A DNA stretch of 64,000 bases from Chryseobacterium jejuense (GTDB taxonomy: Bacteria; Bacteroidota; Bacteroidia; Flavobacteriales; Weeksellaceae): contig NZ_JAGIPR010000010.1 in the NCBI RefSeq assembly GCF_017877355.1, forward strand, positions 62,001 to 126,000, read 5' to 3'. The notes beneath the pieces are model-generated. The model was not told where the DNA came from and made no database searches. It worked only from the letters and a program-made list of their open reading frames with translations. The first letter of the stretch is position 1, and each line of letters starts with the position of its first letter. Made by a program: the position numbers and the translations under genes. Positions 1 to 8,349 of the stretch are shown one piece after another.

Positions 1-76
1 TAAAGTGGAAAAGAAGTGCAAAACACTACAAATTTGAAGAATAAAGACATCAGAATTTCAGATAAAGTCAAAATAA

Positions 77-95
77 AACCGCCAAATAGGCGGTT
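77..95 (-). terminator. Intrinsic terminator of the M28 peptidase gene
   Basis: A perfect 7-bp stem (AACCGCC/GGCGGTT) with a 5-base loop. On the minus strand it is followed by a T-rich run, as expected for an intrinsic terminator just after the peptidase stop codon. The first 76 bases of the window show no gene I can support. Confidence 0.75.
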
Positions 96-114
96 GTTGT
101 ATGAAGGTCAAAAA

Positions 115-1038
115 TTAATTGAATTTTACCTGATCGTTATATTGGGGAGCAAAATTTTTAGGATCTAGTTTCTCCAATGTCTTTCCAAAATTATTGATGA
201 TTTGGGTCATATTATCTACATCCACAATGTTGATGTCATCATTTACGTGGTGATAGTGAGTTGCTTTAGTCATATCAACCGTTGAAAATGAATGAGCAAT
301 GATTTTCTTTTTTACAAAGCTGACATTATCTGAACGATAGAAGAGTTGCTGCTTTGCATACGGATCAGTATTGATTTTTAAACCATTTACAGCATATGTA
401 TTGAAGAGTTCATCAAGATCCGAAAAGCCGTCTCCAGTCATATATAATGCATTTTTTCCCCATTGTGATTCTGTGGCAACCATTTCAAAATTGAAAAGAG
501 CCGTCATGTTTTTGTATATTTTGTCAAGATTTTTATCCTCAGAGATAGCTTTTGACCCAAGCATTCCTTTTTCTTCTCCATTGAAAGCCATGAAAGCCAT
601 AGAAAACTCAGGATCTTTATCTTTGAAATAATCTGCGATGCCTACTAATGTGGTAATTCCGCTGGCATCATCATCAGCGCCATTATAAATATTGTCACCA
701 CTTTTTTTGTTGGTTCCGATATGGTCAAAATGTCCTGAAAATCCGAGAGTTTTATCAGATTTACCTTTTTTTATACCACAAACATTATAAACTGTTTTAC
801 CATTATAGTCAAAAGGAATCAGGTACGAATTTCCTGTACAGTATTTAAGATTATTTTCTTTAAAAAGAGTGGCAATATAATTAGCTGCATTTTCATTTTC
901 AGGAGTTCCGATTTCACGGCCTTTCATCTCATCAGAGGCCAAAGTGGAAATAACGGTTTTTACCCTTTCTTTTGAAATTTCCTGTGCAAAAACAGATATA
1001 GAGAATAGTGATAAAGTAAGATACGTTAGCTTTTTCAT
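115..1038 (-). CDS. Secreted M28-family zinc aminopeptidase
   Basis: This is a 307-residue exported metallopeptidase of family M28 (Zn-dependent aminopeptidase). The N-terminus MKKLTYLTLSLFSISVFAQ is a signal peptide ending in a typical Bacteroidota Ala-Gln cleavage site. The family's metal ligands are visible in order: the HFDHIG segment near residue 103, the bridging Asp in GADDDASG near 122, the catalytic Glu pair in NGEEKG near 155, and a late His-rich segment (HYHH) near residue 267. It probably trims peptides in the periplasm or outside the cell. It is transcribed alone, with its own terminator. Substrate specificity cannot be read from the sequence. Confidence 0.9.
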   Translation of the reverse strand: MKKLTYLTLSLFSISVFAQEISKERVKTVISTLASDEMKGREIGTPENENAANYIATLFKENNLKYCTGNSYLIPFDYNGKTVYNVCGIKKGKSDKTLGFSGHFDHIGTNKKSGDNIYNGADDDASGITTLVGIADYFKDKDPEFSMAFMAFNGEEKGMLGSKAISEDKNLDKIYKNMTALFNFEMVATESQWGKNALYMTGDGFSDLDELFNTYAVNGLKINTDPYAKQQLFYRSDNVSFVKKKIIAHSFSTVDMTKATHYHHVNDDINIVDVDNMTQIINNFGKTLEKLDPKNFAPQYNDQVKFN

Positions 1039-1166
1039 AGTTTTTAATTAAAAGTTATTGGATCTGTCGTCTTTTTTATTAAAATGTTGCAGGGAAGTTA
1101 CATAAATTAATTCATCTGAGTAGATTACTGTTTGGAATAGCAGAATACAAATGGGTACAAATAAAA

Positions 1167-1189
1167 AACAGCTCCTAAAAGGAACTGTT
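1167..1189 (-). terminator. Terminator after the DUF4293 gene
   Basis: A stem AACAG/CTGTT plus TCC/GGA with one mismatch closes a TAAAAG-type loop. It is followed on the minus strand by six T residues. It lies just downstream of the DUF4293 stop codon. Confidence 0.7.
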
Positions 1190-1213
1190 CTCACTCAAAA
1201 AATCGTTGTAAGG

Positions 1214-1603
1214 TTATCGAAGTCTGTCTACAGATTTCACGAGCCTCTCATCTTTACGGATGTATACATTTGCTATAAGCAGACATATCATCGCGATTAA
1301 TGGGAAAATCGGCTCAATACCCTTCTCAGGAAACTGAATTCCTCCGGATAAGCTTAGCAGCCAGTACGCCAATACACCAATCAACAAAGCGTTTATAATG
1401 ATGCTGATGGTATTCAGCAAAATTTGTCTTTTTCTGTTTTTAAAACTGAAAATACTTAATGATCCAATAATGACAAGGATAATGCATCCTATATTAAGTA
1501 CAGGAATACTGTCGGAAATCACAACATCCTGTCCTGTTATAAAAAGGAAAACAGCAGCTAAAACTGCTAATAAGGTCCATATAGTTTGTATTCTCTGTAG
1601 CAT
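1214..1603 (-). CDS. DUF4293-family inner-membrane protein
   Basis: A 129-residue protein with four hydrophobic segments (about residues 8-25, 36-52, 62-82 and 98-115) and a basic C-terminus. The MLQRIQTIWTLLA start and the four-helix layout match the DUF4293 family of Bacteroidota, which is often found beside rho, as here. Its function is unknown. It is divergent from rho and the two promoters overlap. On the minus strand TTTG (1652-1649), 19 bases, then TATTTTTG (1629-1622) precedes the gene. Confidence 0.8.
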   Translation of the reverse strand: MLQRIQTIWTLLAVLAAVFLFITGQDVVISDSIPVLNIGCIILVIIGSLSIFSFKNRKRQILLNTISIIINALLIGVLAYWLLSLSGGIQFPEKGIEPIFPLIAMICLLIANVYIRKDERLVKSVDRLR

Positions 1604-1621
1604 TGAATATTAAATTCTTGG

Positions 1622-1668
1622 CAAAAATAACATAAATTTTGCACAATTCAAAAATAAGTGTAGATTTG
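1622..1668. promoter_or_regulatory. Overlapping divergent promoters for rho and DUF4293
   Basis: On the plus strand TTTG at 1638-1641, a 19-base spacer and TAGATTTG at 1661-1668 point to rho. On the minus strand TTTG at 1652-1649, a 19-base spacer and TATTTTTG at 1629-1622 point to the DUF4293 gene. Both match the Bacteroidota primary sigma consensus TTTG-N-TAnnTTTG. The -33 box of each lies inside the spacer of the other, so the two polymerases could not bind together. Confidence 0.75.
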
Positions 1669-1747
1669 CATTATACAATGTACTTGAAAACCAAAGTCAC
1701 CGGACTTACTTTTCTTACTCACAATTAATTACATTTTTACATTAAAT

Positions 1748-3571
1748 ATGTTTAACATAGAAACGTTAAGGTCAAAATCCGTAACGGAACTGACTAAAAT
1801 CTTGAAGGATTTGGGCGTTAAAGTTGCAAGAAATAGCAATGATAATGACAAAATCTTTGCAATTCTTGACTTTCAGGCTTCCAACCCTAAAGTTGCAAAA
1901 GATTATTTCAACGCCACGGAAACCAGCTCCAATACTGAAGAAGCCCCAGCAGAAAAAACGGCAAAGGCTCCTGTAAAAAAAGCTGCTCCAAAGAAAGCCC
2001 CGGCAAAGCCTAAGGTAACTGCTAAAGTTCCGGAAGAACCGAAAGTAGAGGAAAAAGTAGAAGAAACAATGCCGGTTGCTGAAGAAGTAAAAGCAGAAGA
2101 ACCTGAAGCTGAAGCAGTAATAGCAACAACAAATGAAGAAGCATCTGCAGCTAACTCAGCTAAGAAGAAAAGAAAAAGAGTTTCTCCCAATACAGGAAAC
2201 ATAGAAACTTCCCAGGAAAAACCTGAAGCTCCTAAAAACACAGAACCTCAAGAGCCTGTACAGGCAGAAGAAAAGCCTCATAACCCTCAACAACAACCAC
2301 AGGCTAACAGACCTCAAAAGGGACACAACCATCCACAGAACAGTGGAAACCAGCATAAAAATCAAAACCAGCACCAGAATCCTAACCAAAATCAGAATCA
2401 AAACAGACATTCTGAAAAGGCAGAGGAACATCAAGACCATAAGAAGGAGTTCAACTTCGACGGAATGGTAAGCATTGAAGGAGTGTTGGAAATTTTACCT
2501 GATAACTACGGGTTTTTACGTTCTTCAGACTTTAGTTATATCTCTTCTCCTGACGATGTGTACGTTTCTACAGCACAGATCAGAAACTTTGGGTTAAAAA
2601 CCGGAGATACTGTAAAAGGTATTGTAAGGCTTCCAAAAGAAGGTGAGAAGTATTTTTCATTATTAAAACCTACAGAAGTAAACGGACGTGACCTTGCATT
2701 CATCAAGGACCGTGTAGCTTTTGAATATCTTACTCCGCTTTTCCCTGAAGAGAAATTTAATCTAGCGGGAAGTGATTCTACAATTTCTACAAGAATTGTA
2801 GATTTATTTGCTCCTATTGGAAAAGGACAGAGAGCAATGATTGTTGCACAACCTAAAACAGGTAAGACGATGTTGCTTAAAGATATTGCTAATTCTATTG
2901 CAGCCAATCACCCGGAAGTATACATGATGGTTCTTCTTATTGATGAGCGTCCGGAAGAGGTTACTGATATGGAAAGAAGCGTAAATGCAGAAGTAATTGC
3001 TTCTACATTTGATGAAGCTGCTGAAAAACATGTGAAAGTAGCTAACCTTGTTCTGGCAAAAGCACAGAGAATGGTTGAATGTGGGCATGACGTAGTTATT
3101 TTACTGGATTCAATCACTAGATTAGCAAGAGCATACAACACCGTTACTCCTGCCTCAGGTAAAGTTCTTTCTGGGGGGGTGGATGCTAATGCACTTCACA
3201 AGCCGAAAAGATTTTTCGGAGCAGCAAGAAAGATTGAAGGAGGTGGTTCTTTAACGATTATTGCAACTGCACTTATTGATACAGGTTCTAAAATGGATGA
3301 AGTGATCTTTGAAGAATTCAAAGGTACAGGTAACATGGAACTTCAGCTAGACAGAAAAATTGCCAACAGAAGAATCTATCCTGCAATTGACTTAATTTCC
3401 TCAAGTACCCGTAGAGATGATCTTCTTTTGGATGAAGTAACTTCTCAGAGAATGTGGATCTTTAGAAAATATCTTTCTGAAATGAACCCAATAGAAGCAA
3501 TGGAATTTGTAAGTAAAAACATCAAAGGAACTCTTAACAATGAAGAATTCCTGATGTCTATGAATAAATAA
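1748..3571 (+). CDS. rho: Transcription termination factor Rho with disordered insertion
   Basis: This 607-residue hexameric RNA-dependent ATPase ends transcription. Residues 1-45 form the Rho_N (SAP-like) domain. Residues about 48-235 are an insertion absent from the roughly 420-residue E. coli protein: first Lys/Ala/Pro/Glu-rich, then a basic KKKRKR patch, then an Asn/Gln/His-rich stretch. From about 240 the cold-shock RNA-binding domain follows (ILPDNYGFLR), then the ATPase with Walker A PKTGKT near 368 and Walker B VVILLDS. Such insertions are known in Bacteroidota Rho. The gene has its own promoter (TAGATTTG at 1661) and a terminator right after the stop. Confidence 0.96.
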   Translation: MFNIETLRSKSVTELTKILKDLGVKVARNSNDNDKIFAILDFQASNPKVAKDYFNATETSSNTEEAPAEKTAKAPVKKAAPKKAPAKPKVTAKVPEEPKVEEKVEETMPVAEEVKAEEPEAEAVIATTNEEASAANSAKKKRKRVSPNTGNIETSQEKPEAPKNTEPQEPVQAEEKPHNPQQQPQANRPQKGHNHPQNSGNQHKNQNQHQNPNQNQNQNRHSEKAEEHQDHKKEFNFDGMVSIEGVLEILPDNYGFLRSSDFSYISSPDDVYVSTAQIRNFGLKTGDTVKGIVRLPKEGEKYFSLLKPTEVNGRDLAFIKDRVAFEYLTPLFPEEKFNLAGSDSTISTRIVDLFAPIGKGQRAMIVAQPKTGKTMLLKDIANSIAANHPEVYMMVLLIDERPEEVTDMERSVNAEVIASTFDEAAEKHVKVANLVLAKAQRMVECGHDVVILLDSITRLARAYNTVTPASGKVLSGGVDANALHKPKRFFGAARKIEGGGSLTIIATALIDTGSKMDEVIFEEFKGTGNMELQLDRKIANRRIYPAIDLISSSTRRDDLLLDEVTSQRMWIFRKYLSEMNPIEAMEFVSKNIKGTLNNEEFLMSMNK

Positions 3572-3590
3572 ATTTAATATTGTTAAATAG

Positions 3591-3620
3591 AAAGCACGAG
3601 TCTCAGGATTCGTGCTTTTT
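3591..3620 (+). terminator. Rho gene terminator
   Basis: A 9-bp stem AAAGCACGA/TCGTGCTTT with a 10-base loop, followed by a T run, 20 bases after the rho stop codon. Confidence 0.85.
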
Positions 3621-3714
3621 AGTTTTAATAATTTACATGGTGAAAAAAAATAGAATTTAATTCATTCTAAATCAATATATCAATGTTAAAGATTTATTAA
3701 AGTAATCCCCAATC

Positions 3715-3746
3715 TTTGATAATACCTTAAATATTGGCTAATTTTG
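3715..3746 (+). promoter_or_regulatory. Promoter of the superoxide dismutase gene
   Basis: TTTG at 3715-3718, a 20-base spacer and TAATTTTG at 3739-3746 fit the Bacteroidota promoter consensus. The element ends 25 bases before the ATG. Confidence 0.7.
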
Positions 3747-3771
3747 AAGTATAACATTAAAAATAAAGATT

Positions 3772-4368
3772 ATGTCATTTGAATTACCAAAATTAGGATA
3801 TGCATACGATGCATTAGAACCTACAATAGATGCAAGAACTATGGAGATCCACTATACGAAGCATCACCAAGCGTATATTGACAATTTAAATAAAGCAATT
3901 GAAGGAACTGATCTAGCAGGAAAAACTATTGAAGAAATCTGCAAGACTGGAACTGATAAACCAGCGGTAAGAAACAATGGAGGAGGACACTTCAACCACT
4001 CTTTATTCTGGGAAATTTTAACTCCTGGTGGAAGCAATGAGCCGGTAGGAAACGTAAAAGCTGCTATCGAAAACTACGGTGGTTTTGAAAAATTTAAAAC
4101 TGATTTCTCTGATGCTGCTAAAACAAGATTCGGTTCAGGATGGGCTTGGTTAGTAAAAAATGCTGACGGATCTGTATCTGTTTCTTCAACTCCAAACCAG
4201 GATAACCCATTAATGCCTGTAGCAGACGTTAAAGGAACTCCGGTTCTAGGATTAGATGTTTGGGAGCACGCTTATTACTTAAACTACCAAAACAGAAGAC
4301 CTGACTATGTTTCTGCATTCTTCTCTGTAGTAAACTGGGATAAAGTAGAAGAATTATTCAACAAATAA
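3772..4368 (+). CDS. sodA: Superoxide dismutase, Mn-type (Fe/Mn family)
   Basis: A 198-residue cytoplasmic enzyme that converts superoxide to hydrogen peroxide and oxygen. The metal ligands are visible: His in MEIHYTKHH, His in GGHFNHSLFW, and Asp and His in LDVWEHAYYLNYQN. A Gly in the GGHFNH segment and the Gln of TPNQDNPLM are the pattern typical of Mn enzymes; Fe enzymes carry Gln at the first position and Ala at the second. Cambialistic use cannot be excluded. There is no signal peptide. It is a single-gene unit with its own promoter and a strong terminator. Confidence 0.95.
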   Translation: MSFELPKLGYAYDALEPTIDARTMEIHYTKHHQAYIDNLNKAIEGTDLAGKTIEEICKTGTDKPAVRNNGGGHFNHSLFWEILTPGGSNEPVGNVKAAIENYGGFEKFKTDFSDAAKTRFGSGWAWLVKNADGSVSVSSTPNQDNPLMPVADVKGTPVLGLDVWEHAYYLNYQNRRPDYVSAFFSVVNWDKVEELFNK

Positions 4369-4390
4369 TTTTCAGCTATTATAAAAATAA

Positions 4391-4418
4391 AAGGTTCAGA
4401 AAATTCTGAACCTTTTTT
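4391..4418 (+). terminator. Superoxide dismutase terminator
   Basis: A perfect 10-bp stem AAGGTTCAGA/TCTGAACCTT with AAAT loop and a T run. It may also serve the convergent VWA gene on the minus strand, which ends at 4438. Confidence 0.88.
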
Positions 4419-4437
4419 AGTTTGATATTTTTAAAAT

Positions 4438-5937
4438 TTATCTTTTTATCATTTTCTGTGTGAACACTTCGTTCCCTGAATTTACTTTTACAATGTATGT
4501 ATTAGATGGTAATGAGTGAATATCAACAGCTATTTCTTTTTCATTGCTAAAAGTCTTTTCAAAGACTACCTTACCATTGATGTCATTAATGTGTAATGAT
4601 CCTGAACGTACTTTGTCAAGCGATACTATAAATACCCCATCGTTAGGATTCGGTGAAACCTGGATGTTTTTCTGCTGAACTTTTTCTTTAAGCATGGATT
4701 TCGTATTGTTAGGATCTGCATTAAGATCAATATGATACTCTTTATCTTTTGGTTTTGCAAATTTAGCTGCAGGATTGGAAATATTTGTGTTAGTACGCAA
4801 ATTCTCACAGTACATGAAATCATATGAAGAGTTGATGCTGTTTTCGGCATGAACACCATCATTATTACCTCCCAAGGAATAAACAAACTCAATGATAAAT
4901 TTATATTGCCCTGAAGGTGGGTTGGTAAGATCTGCCTGATTTACGGTAAATTCAAACTCATTAGGATTAGGGAAATTAACCGCAGCAGATGTTGGATAAA
5001 CAGCACTTGTTGCGATATCTAAAAGTGATAATTGAAAGTTCACAATACTTGCTCCTTGTGGAATGGCATAATTCCCATTTACATGTAACGGAAAGCCCAT
5101 AGGCTCTTTACAAGAGCGGGTCTGATAGGTGAAATCAACATAAGCTGTGTTCATTTTGCAGATGCTATTGCTTAGTTCTGCTATTTCTGTGTTAGTTAAA
5201 GTGAAATTTGTCTTATTCAGGTAAAATCTAGGGAGTAGATTATGGTCCGGGTCATCATTATACTGTTCAATAGGTCCGTTATATGAACCTCCGCGGCTTG
5301 CAATATTGGCTGCTGCTTCTATGTATGGTGAATAATCGCTTACGTGTACTACAATAAACTTCGCATTTCTGTCCATTTTAAACTTTGTAAAGGTTGCAAA
5401 AGCATTATCTTCATGTAGTCCGTTTGGAGGATTGAAATTAACCAGATAAGAACCACTGCTTAAGTTACCATTAGCTCTTTCAGCATCAGAGAACAAGACG
5501 ATCACTAATGGTCTCTCACGATGTTTATCCAGGGTTTTTTGTGGGCTTACAATATCAGGATGAGGGTAATGATCAAGAGCTGCTCCTATTAAGTTAACCG
5601 CATCATGAAAATGATCGCCGTTTTTTAATCTTCTTGAGAACGCTTGGGCTGTTGCCAGATCACTGGTGAAATTAGATTCTATATAGATTCGTGGAAGAGA
5701 AGGACTCATGTCCATATAGTCTGTTCCATAATGAACAACAGAAACCCGATTATCACGATTGCACTTTAAAACCTGTTCCATAAGTTTCATGGTAGAAACA
5801 GTCATTTGATTGAAAGCTACGTCACTTATGGAACCACTGTTGTCCAGGCAGAAAATGATATCACTTCCTGTTTGTGAGTAGAGAGGTTTCCAGGATAATA
5901 GAATTGAAAACAGGATAAGTTTAATTGTATTTCTCAT
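4438..5937 (-). CDS. Secreted VWA-domain protein with T9SS type A sorting domain
   Basis: A 499-residue exported protein. After a signal peptide (residues 1-21) a von Willebrand A domain begins at GSDIIFCLDNSGS, whose DxSxS metal-ion-dependent adhesion motif sits at residues 32-36; it extends to about residue 260. The last 75 residues (from about QVSPNPNDGVF, with LPSNTYIVKV and a final MIKR) form a T9SS type A sorting domain, so it is sent through the outer membrane. VWA domains of this type bind protein partners through Mg2+. The ligand is unknown. A 38-codon Cys-rich small ORF lies in its leader (5959-6075). Confidence 0.85.
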   Translation of the reverse strand: MRNTIKLILFSILLSWKPLYSQTGSDIIFCLDNSGSISDVAFNQMTVSTMKLMEQVLKCNRDNRVSVVHYGTDYMDMSPSLPRIYIESNFTSDLATAQAFSRRLKNGDHFHDAVNLIGAALDHYPHPDIVSPQKTLDKHRERPLVIVLFSDAERANGNLSSGSYLVNFNPPNGLHEDNAFATFTKFKMDRNAKFIVVHVSDYSPYIEAAANIASRGGSYNGPIEQYNDDPDHNLLPRFYLNKTNFTLTNTEIAELSNSICKMNTAYVDFTYQTRSCKEPMGFPLHVNGNYAIPQGASIVNFQLSLLDIATSAVYPTSAAVNFPNPNEFEFTVNQADLTNPPSGQYKFIIEFVYSLGGNNDGVHAENSINSSYDFMYCENLRTNTNISNPAAKFAKPKDKEYHIDLNADPNNTKSMLKEKVQQKNIQVSPNPNDGVFIVSLDKVRSGSLHINDINGKVVFEKTFSNEKEIAVDIHSLPSNTYIVKVNSGNEVFTQKMIKR

Positions 5938-5958
5938 ATTTCATTGATTTTAGCATTG

Positions 5959-6075
5959 TTAATTTGAGAATTGATTAAATCGCTTATCCGGTGATTTGAT
6001 GTTTACAGAGTAAAATGTCTGTAGGATAGAACATGGCATGGCTGAAAAGCATGCGGTGCAAGATGTTTTTCTCAT
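5959..6075 (-). CDS. Small Cys-rich ORF upstream of the VWA gene (candidate leader peptide)
   Basis: A 38-codon frame on the minus strand starts ATGAGAAAAACATCTTGC and encodes MRKTSCTACFSAMPCSILQ followed by a polar tail ending NQFSN. It has three Cys in its first 15 residues. It ends 21 bases before the VWA start, on the same strand. A TAnnTTTG element (TATATTTG, 6139-6132) lies upstream of both, so a single transcript would carry the small ORF first. I do not recognise a family. It could be a translated leader, a small protein, or chance; the promoter placement and the compact spacing favour translation. Confidence 0.4.
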   Translation of the reverse strand: MRKTSCTACFSAMPCSILQTFYSVNIKSPDKRFNQFSN

Positions 6076-6131
6076 GGTTTTAAATTTTGTTATGGTTAGT
6101 AGACACTGAAATATAAAAATTCAGTGGTATA

Positions 6132-6139
6132 CAAATATA
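6132..6139 (-). promoter_or_regulatory. Candidate -7 element for the small ORF/VWA transcript
   Basis: TATATTTG on the minus strand. Downstream of it, at 6104-6126, is a 7-bp hairpin (CACTGAA/TTCAGTG) that would lie at the start of the mRNA. No clear TTTG -33 box is seen. The rest of the 330-base gap 5938-6267 is AT-rich with nothing else I can support. Confidence 0.45.
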
Positions 6140-6267
6140 TTAAAACCTGAATAGAATGTTAAAAATATTTTTAAAAATTAAATAATTAGAGAATTTATTT
6201 TTGTTTTTCTTTTTAAATGAGCTTTTTTGTTAATATGTTTTGTTTTTGTATTAGAAGGATTGGTTTA

Positions 6268-6687
6268 TCATCTTACCTCGCTTCCGGACAATCCATTCAT
6301 TTTTAATCCATATTTCCAGCTTACGTAAGAAAATACTTGGTAAAGCTTGTACTCGAATTTTATCCCGTAATTTTCTCTGGGATTATAATCTATTCCGGAT
6401 TCTATGATATTTCTATATTTTCCGGTGTTGTAATAGCTGTTCCATTCATTTACCAGGAAGGTATTTTTTGTTTTCAGAAAAGATTCTGAATATTGGCTGA
6501 TAGGTTTAGCTATGGCATTGAGAAAATAATCAAATTGGGTATCCATAACAGTAAGATCCCATTCTCCGTCATCATTTTTAGACGGTTTCATCTCATGCTG
6601 TTCTTTATCCTTTTTAGAATTGTTTTGCTGTGAAAGACAACTGAAAGGAATAAGAGCAATAAACAGTAGTAGAATAAAATTTCTCAT
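6268..6687 (-). CDS. DUF6146-family lipoprotein-like protein
   Basis: A 139-residue exported protein. The N-terminus MRNFILLLFIALIPFSCLSQ has a hydrophobic core and a Cys near residue 17 that could be a lipobox. The core contains the WNSYYN, IDYNPRENYGIKFEYKLY and VFSYVSWKYG segments, which resemble the DUF6146 family of Flavobacteriia as I recall it. Function is unknown. It lies downstream of the nuclease gene, but a terminator (6703-6728) separates the two. Confidence 0.65.
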   Translation of the reverse strand: MRNFILLLFIALIPFSCLSQQNNSKKDKEQHEMKPSKNDDGEWDLTVMDTQFDYFLNAIAKPISQYSESFLKTKNTFLVNEWNSYYNTGKYRNIIESGIDYNPRENYGIKFEYKLYQVFSYVSWKYGLKMNGLSGSEVR

Positions 6688-6702
6688 GACTCAATTATTT
6701 AT

Positions 6703-6728
6703 TAAAAAAGCACTCCAATAAGAGTGCC
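6703..6728 (-). terminator. Terminator after the secreted nuclease gene
   Basis: Stem GCACTC/GAGTGC with a 6-base loop, followed on the minus strand by six T residues, 9 bases after the nuclease stop. Confidence 0.7.
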
Positions 6729-6736
6729 TTTCTGTG

Positions 6737-7936
6737 TTATTTTTTAATATATTCTTTCTGAATTACGGAAACCGCAGGGAAGTGGTCACTGTATCCACCG
6801 GTGAATCTATCACCATCCCAAGAACGTAAAGGATATCCTTTCCATTGTCCTTCTTTGTTTACCAGGTAAGCCGGAGCATAGATCTCAGCTTTGAAAATAG
6901 TATAAGTAGGAGTAATTTTTTCAGGAGAATAAAGGTTTTTTGAAACAACAATCTGGTCAAACAAGTTTGGAGCATCTCTATAAGCAAGAGAAGCAACACC
7001 AGCCTTATATAATTTATACATTAAGTTATAATAAGGCGTTTTATCAGATAATTCACTTGGATCACCCACGGCTGCCAAATGTTTTTTCAAACTTGGGCTT
7101 ACCGGGTCGTCATTATAGTCACCCATTGAGAATAATTTAATACCAGGGTTTTCAGCCGTTACCTTGTCCATTTCTTCTTTCAATACAGTAGCCGCTGTAT
7201 TTCTTTTAGCAAGGGAAATAGCTTCTCCGCCTCTTCTGGACGGCCAGTGGTTCATAAAGAGTCCTACTTTTTCTCCATCTAATAATCCGATAGCTATCAC
7301 AATGTCTCTGGTGTATTCTCTTTTTCCGTTTTCATCATAGATTTTAATTTCTTTTTTATAAGAATCTAAAACAGAGAATCTTCCTTTCTGATAAATAATG
7401 GCTACATCAATTCCTCTGGCATCATAAGAGTTGAAATGTACAATTCCATAGTTACTTTTTGCTAAAGCCGGCTGTTTGATAAGGTCTTCAATGACCTGTC
7501 TGTTTTCCACCTCAATCAATCCACAGATAGCAGGGTTATCGTTGGTGTATTGTCTTCCAAGTTCGGAAATAACCTTAGCTTCATTAGCTAGTTTTTGGTT
7601 ATAATATTTTGTACCCCATCTTTTAGGGCTGTTCGCTGTAAAATCTTCAGATAAAAACTGTTTTCTGATAACTTTTTTTCCAATTAAAAGATCATCACTC
7701 CATTCCCCTTTATAATCTTCTGTTGTTTCAAGATATTTAAGAGAATCTACGGGTACACTTCTGTGGAATTTAGGGTTGGAACGCGGTAGGGTCCCATCAA
7801 TATAATCTGCGGAAGGAATAGTGTCCCAAAGGTTTTCAACGTTCAGGAATGCTACAGCTGCTCTCTTTACCTGCCTCTGTTGTGAGAAAGCAGAACCAAA
7901 GCAAAATAAGGCGGCGATGATTAAATATTTTTTCAT
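6737..7936 (-). CDS. Secreted endonuclease/exonuclease/phosphatase-family protein
   Basis: A 399-residue protein with signal peptide (MKKYLIIAALFCFGSAFSQ) and an EEP (DNase I-like) fold. Catalytic motifs are seen in order: FLNVENL with its Asn near 32, GLIEVEN with the metal-binding Glu, MNHWPSRRGG, SMGDYNDDP, and the C-terminal SDHFPAVS with the catalytic Asp-His. It should cleave phosphodiester bonds in nucleic acids, or a related phosphoester, outside the cytoplasm. It is divergent from a TonB receptor and DUF5689 lipoprotein, which suggests joint use in nucleic-acid breakdown and uptake. A possible -7 element (TACATTTG, minus strand 8062-8055) lies about 120 bases upstream. Confidence 0.85.
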   Translation of the reverse strand: MKKYLIIAALFCFGSAFSQQRQVKRAAVAFLNVENLWDTIPSADYIDGTLPRSNPKFHRSVPVDSLKYLETTEDYKGEWSDDLLIGKKVIRKQFLSEDFTANSPKRWGTKYYNQKLANEAKVISELGRQYTNDNPAICGLIEVENRQVIEDLIKQPALAKSNYGIVHFNSYDARGIDVAIIYQKGRFSVLDSYKKEIKIYDENGKREYTRDIVIAIGLLDGEKVGLFMNHWPSRRGGEAISLAKRNTAATVLKEEMDKVTAENPGIKLFSMGDYNDDPVSPSLKKHLAAVGDPSELSDKTPYYNLMYKLYKAGVASLAYRDAPNLFDQIVVSKNLYSPEKITPTYTIFKAEIYAPAYLVNKEGQWKGYPLRSWDGDRFTGGYSDHFPAVSVIQKEYIKK

Positions 7937-8349
7937 ATTCTTAGTATATTCAAAAATTGAGGGGGTAAAATTACTAATTTTATATAAGAATAAAGATTAA
8001 AATAATCTGAGTTTAATTTAATAAAAGGTTAAGGTTGAGATGGAAAGTCTGAAACAAATGTAGTATCATTCATTATTTTGATATTGCGAAGTGTTATTTA
8101 TTATTTATATAATGCTAAAAAATAGGCTGTTTGTTTGGGATAAAAAATATTCTATCATGATTGTTGAGTACTTTTCCTAAAATCTATTACCCTTTTTTGT
8201 GATTGATTAAAATTACCCCATATTTTTAGGATAATGAATGCGGGTTAAGAAAAATTAATAGAATAAATAGCTAAAAATGTTTGAGTTAATGAAAATAGTC
8301 CTAAATTTGTTGCCCCTTAAATAAAGAAGGAGTTAAAAATAAGTTTATT
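7937..8349. other. Intergenic region between divergent nuclease and TonB-receptor genes
   Basis: A 413-base AT-rich gap. It holds the plus-strand receptor promoter (8280-8309) and a candidate minus-strand -7 element at 8055-8062. No ORF, hairpin or repeat that I can support is present. Confidence 0.5.
8280..8309 (+). promoter_or_regulatory. Promoter of the TonB receptor/DUF5689 operon
   Basis: TTTG at 8280-8283, an 18-base spacer and TAAATTTG at 8302-8309 fit the Bacteroidota consensus. The receptor ATG is 40 bases further on. Confidence 0.75.

Noticed and set aside
371..631. Plus-strand ORF of 86 codons opposite the M28 peptidase
   Set aside because: Lies wholly inside a clear coding gene on the other strand, has no family resemblance and no promoter; a shadow frame.
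2156..2440. Minus-strand ORF opposite the Rho insertion, Leu/Val-rich
   Set aside because: The hydrophobic look comes from reading the Asn/Gln/Lys codons of the insertion backwards; no start signal or homology.
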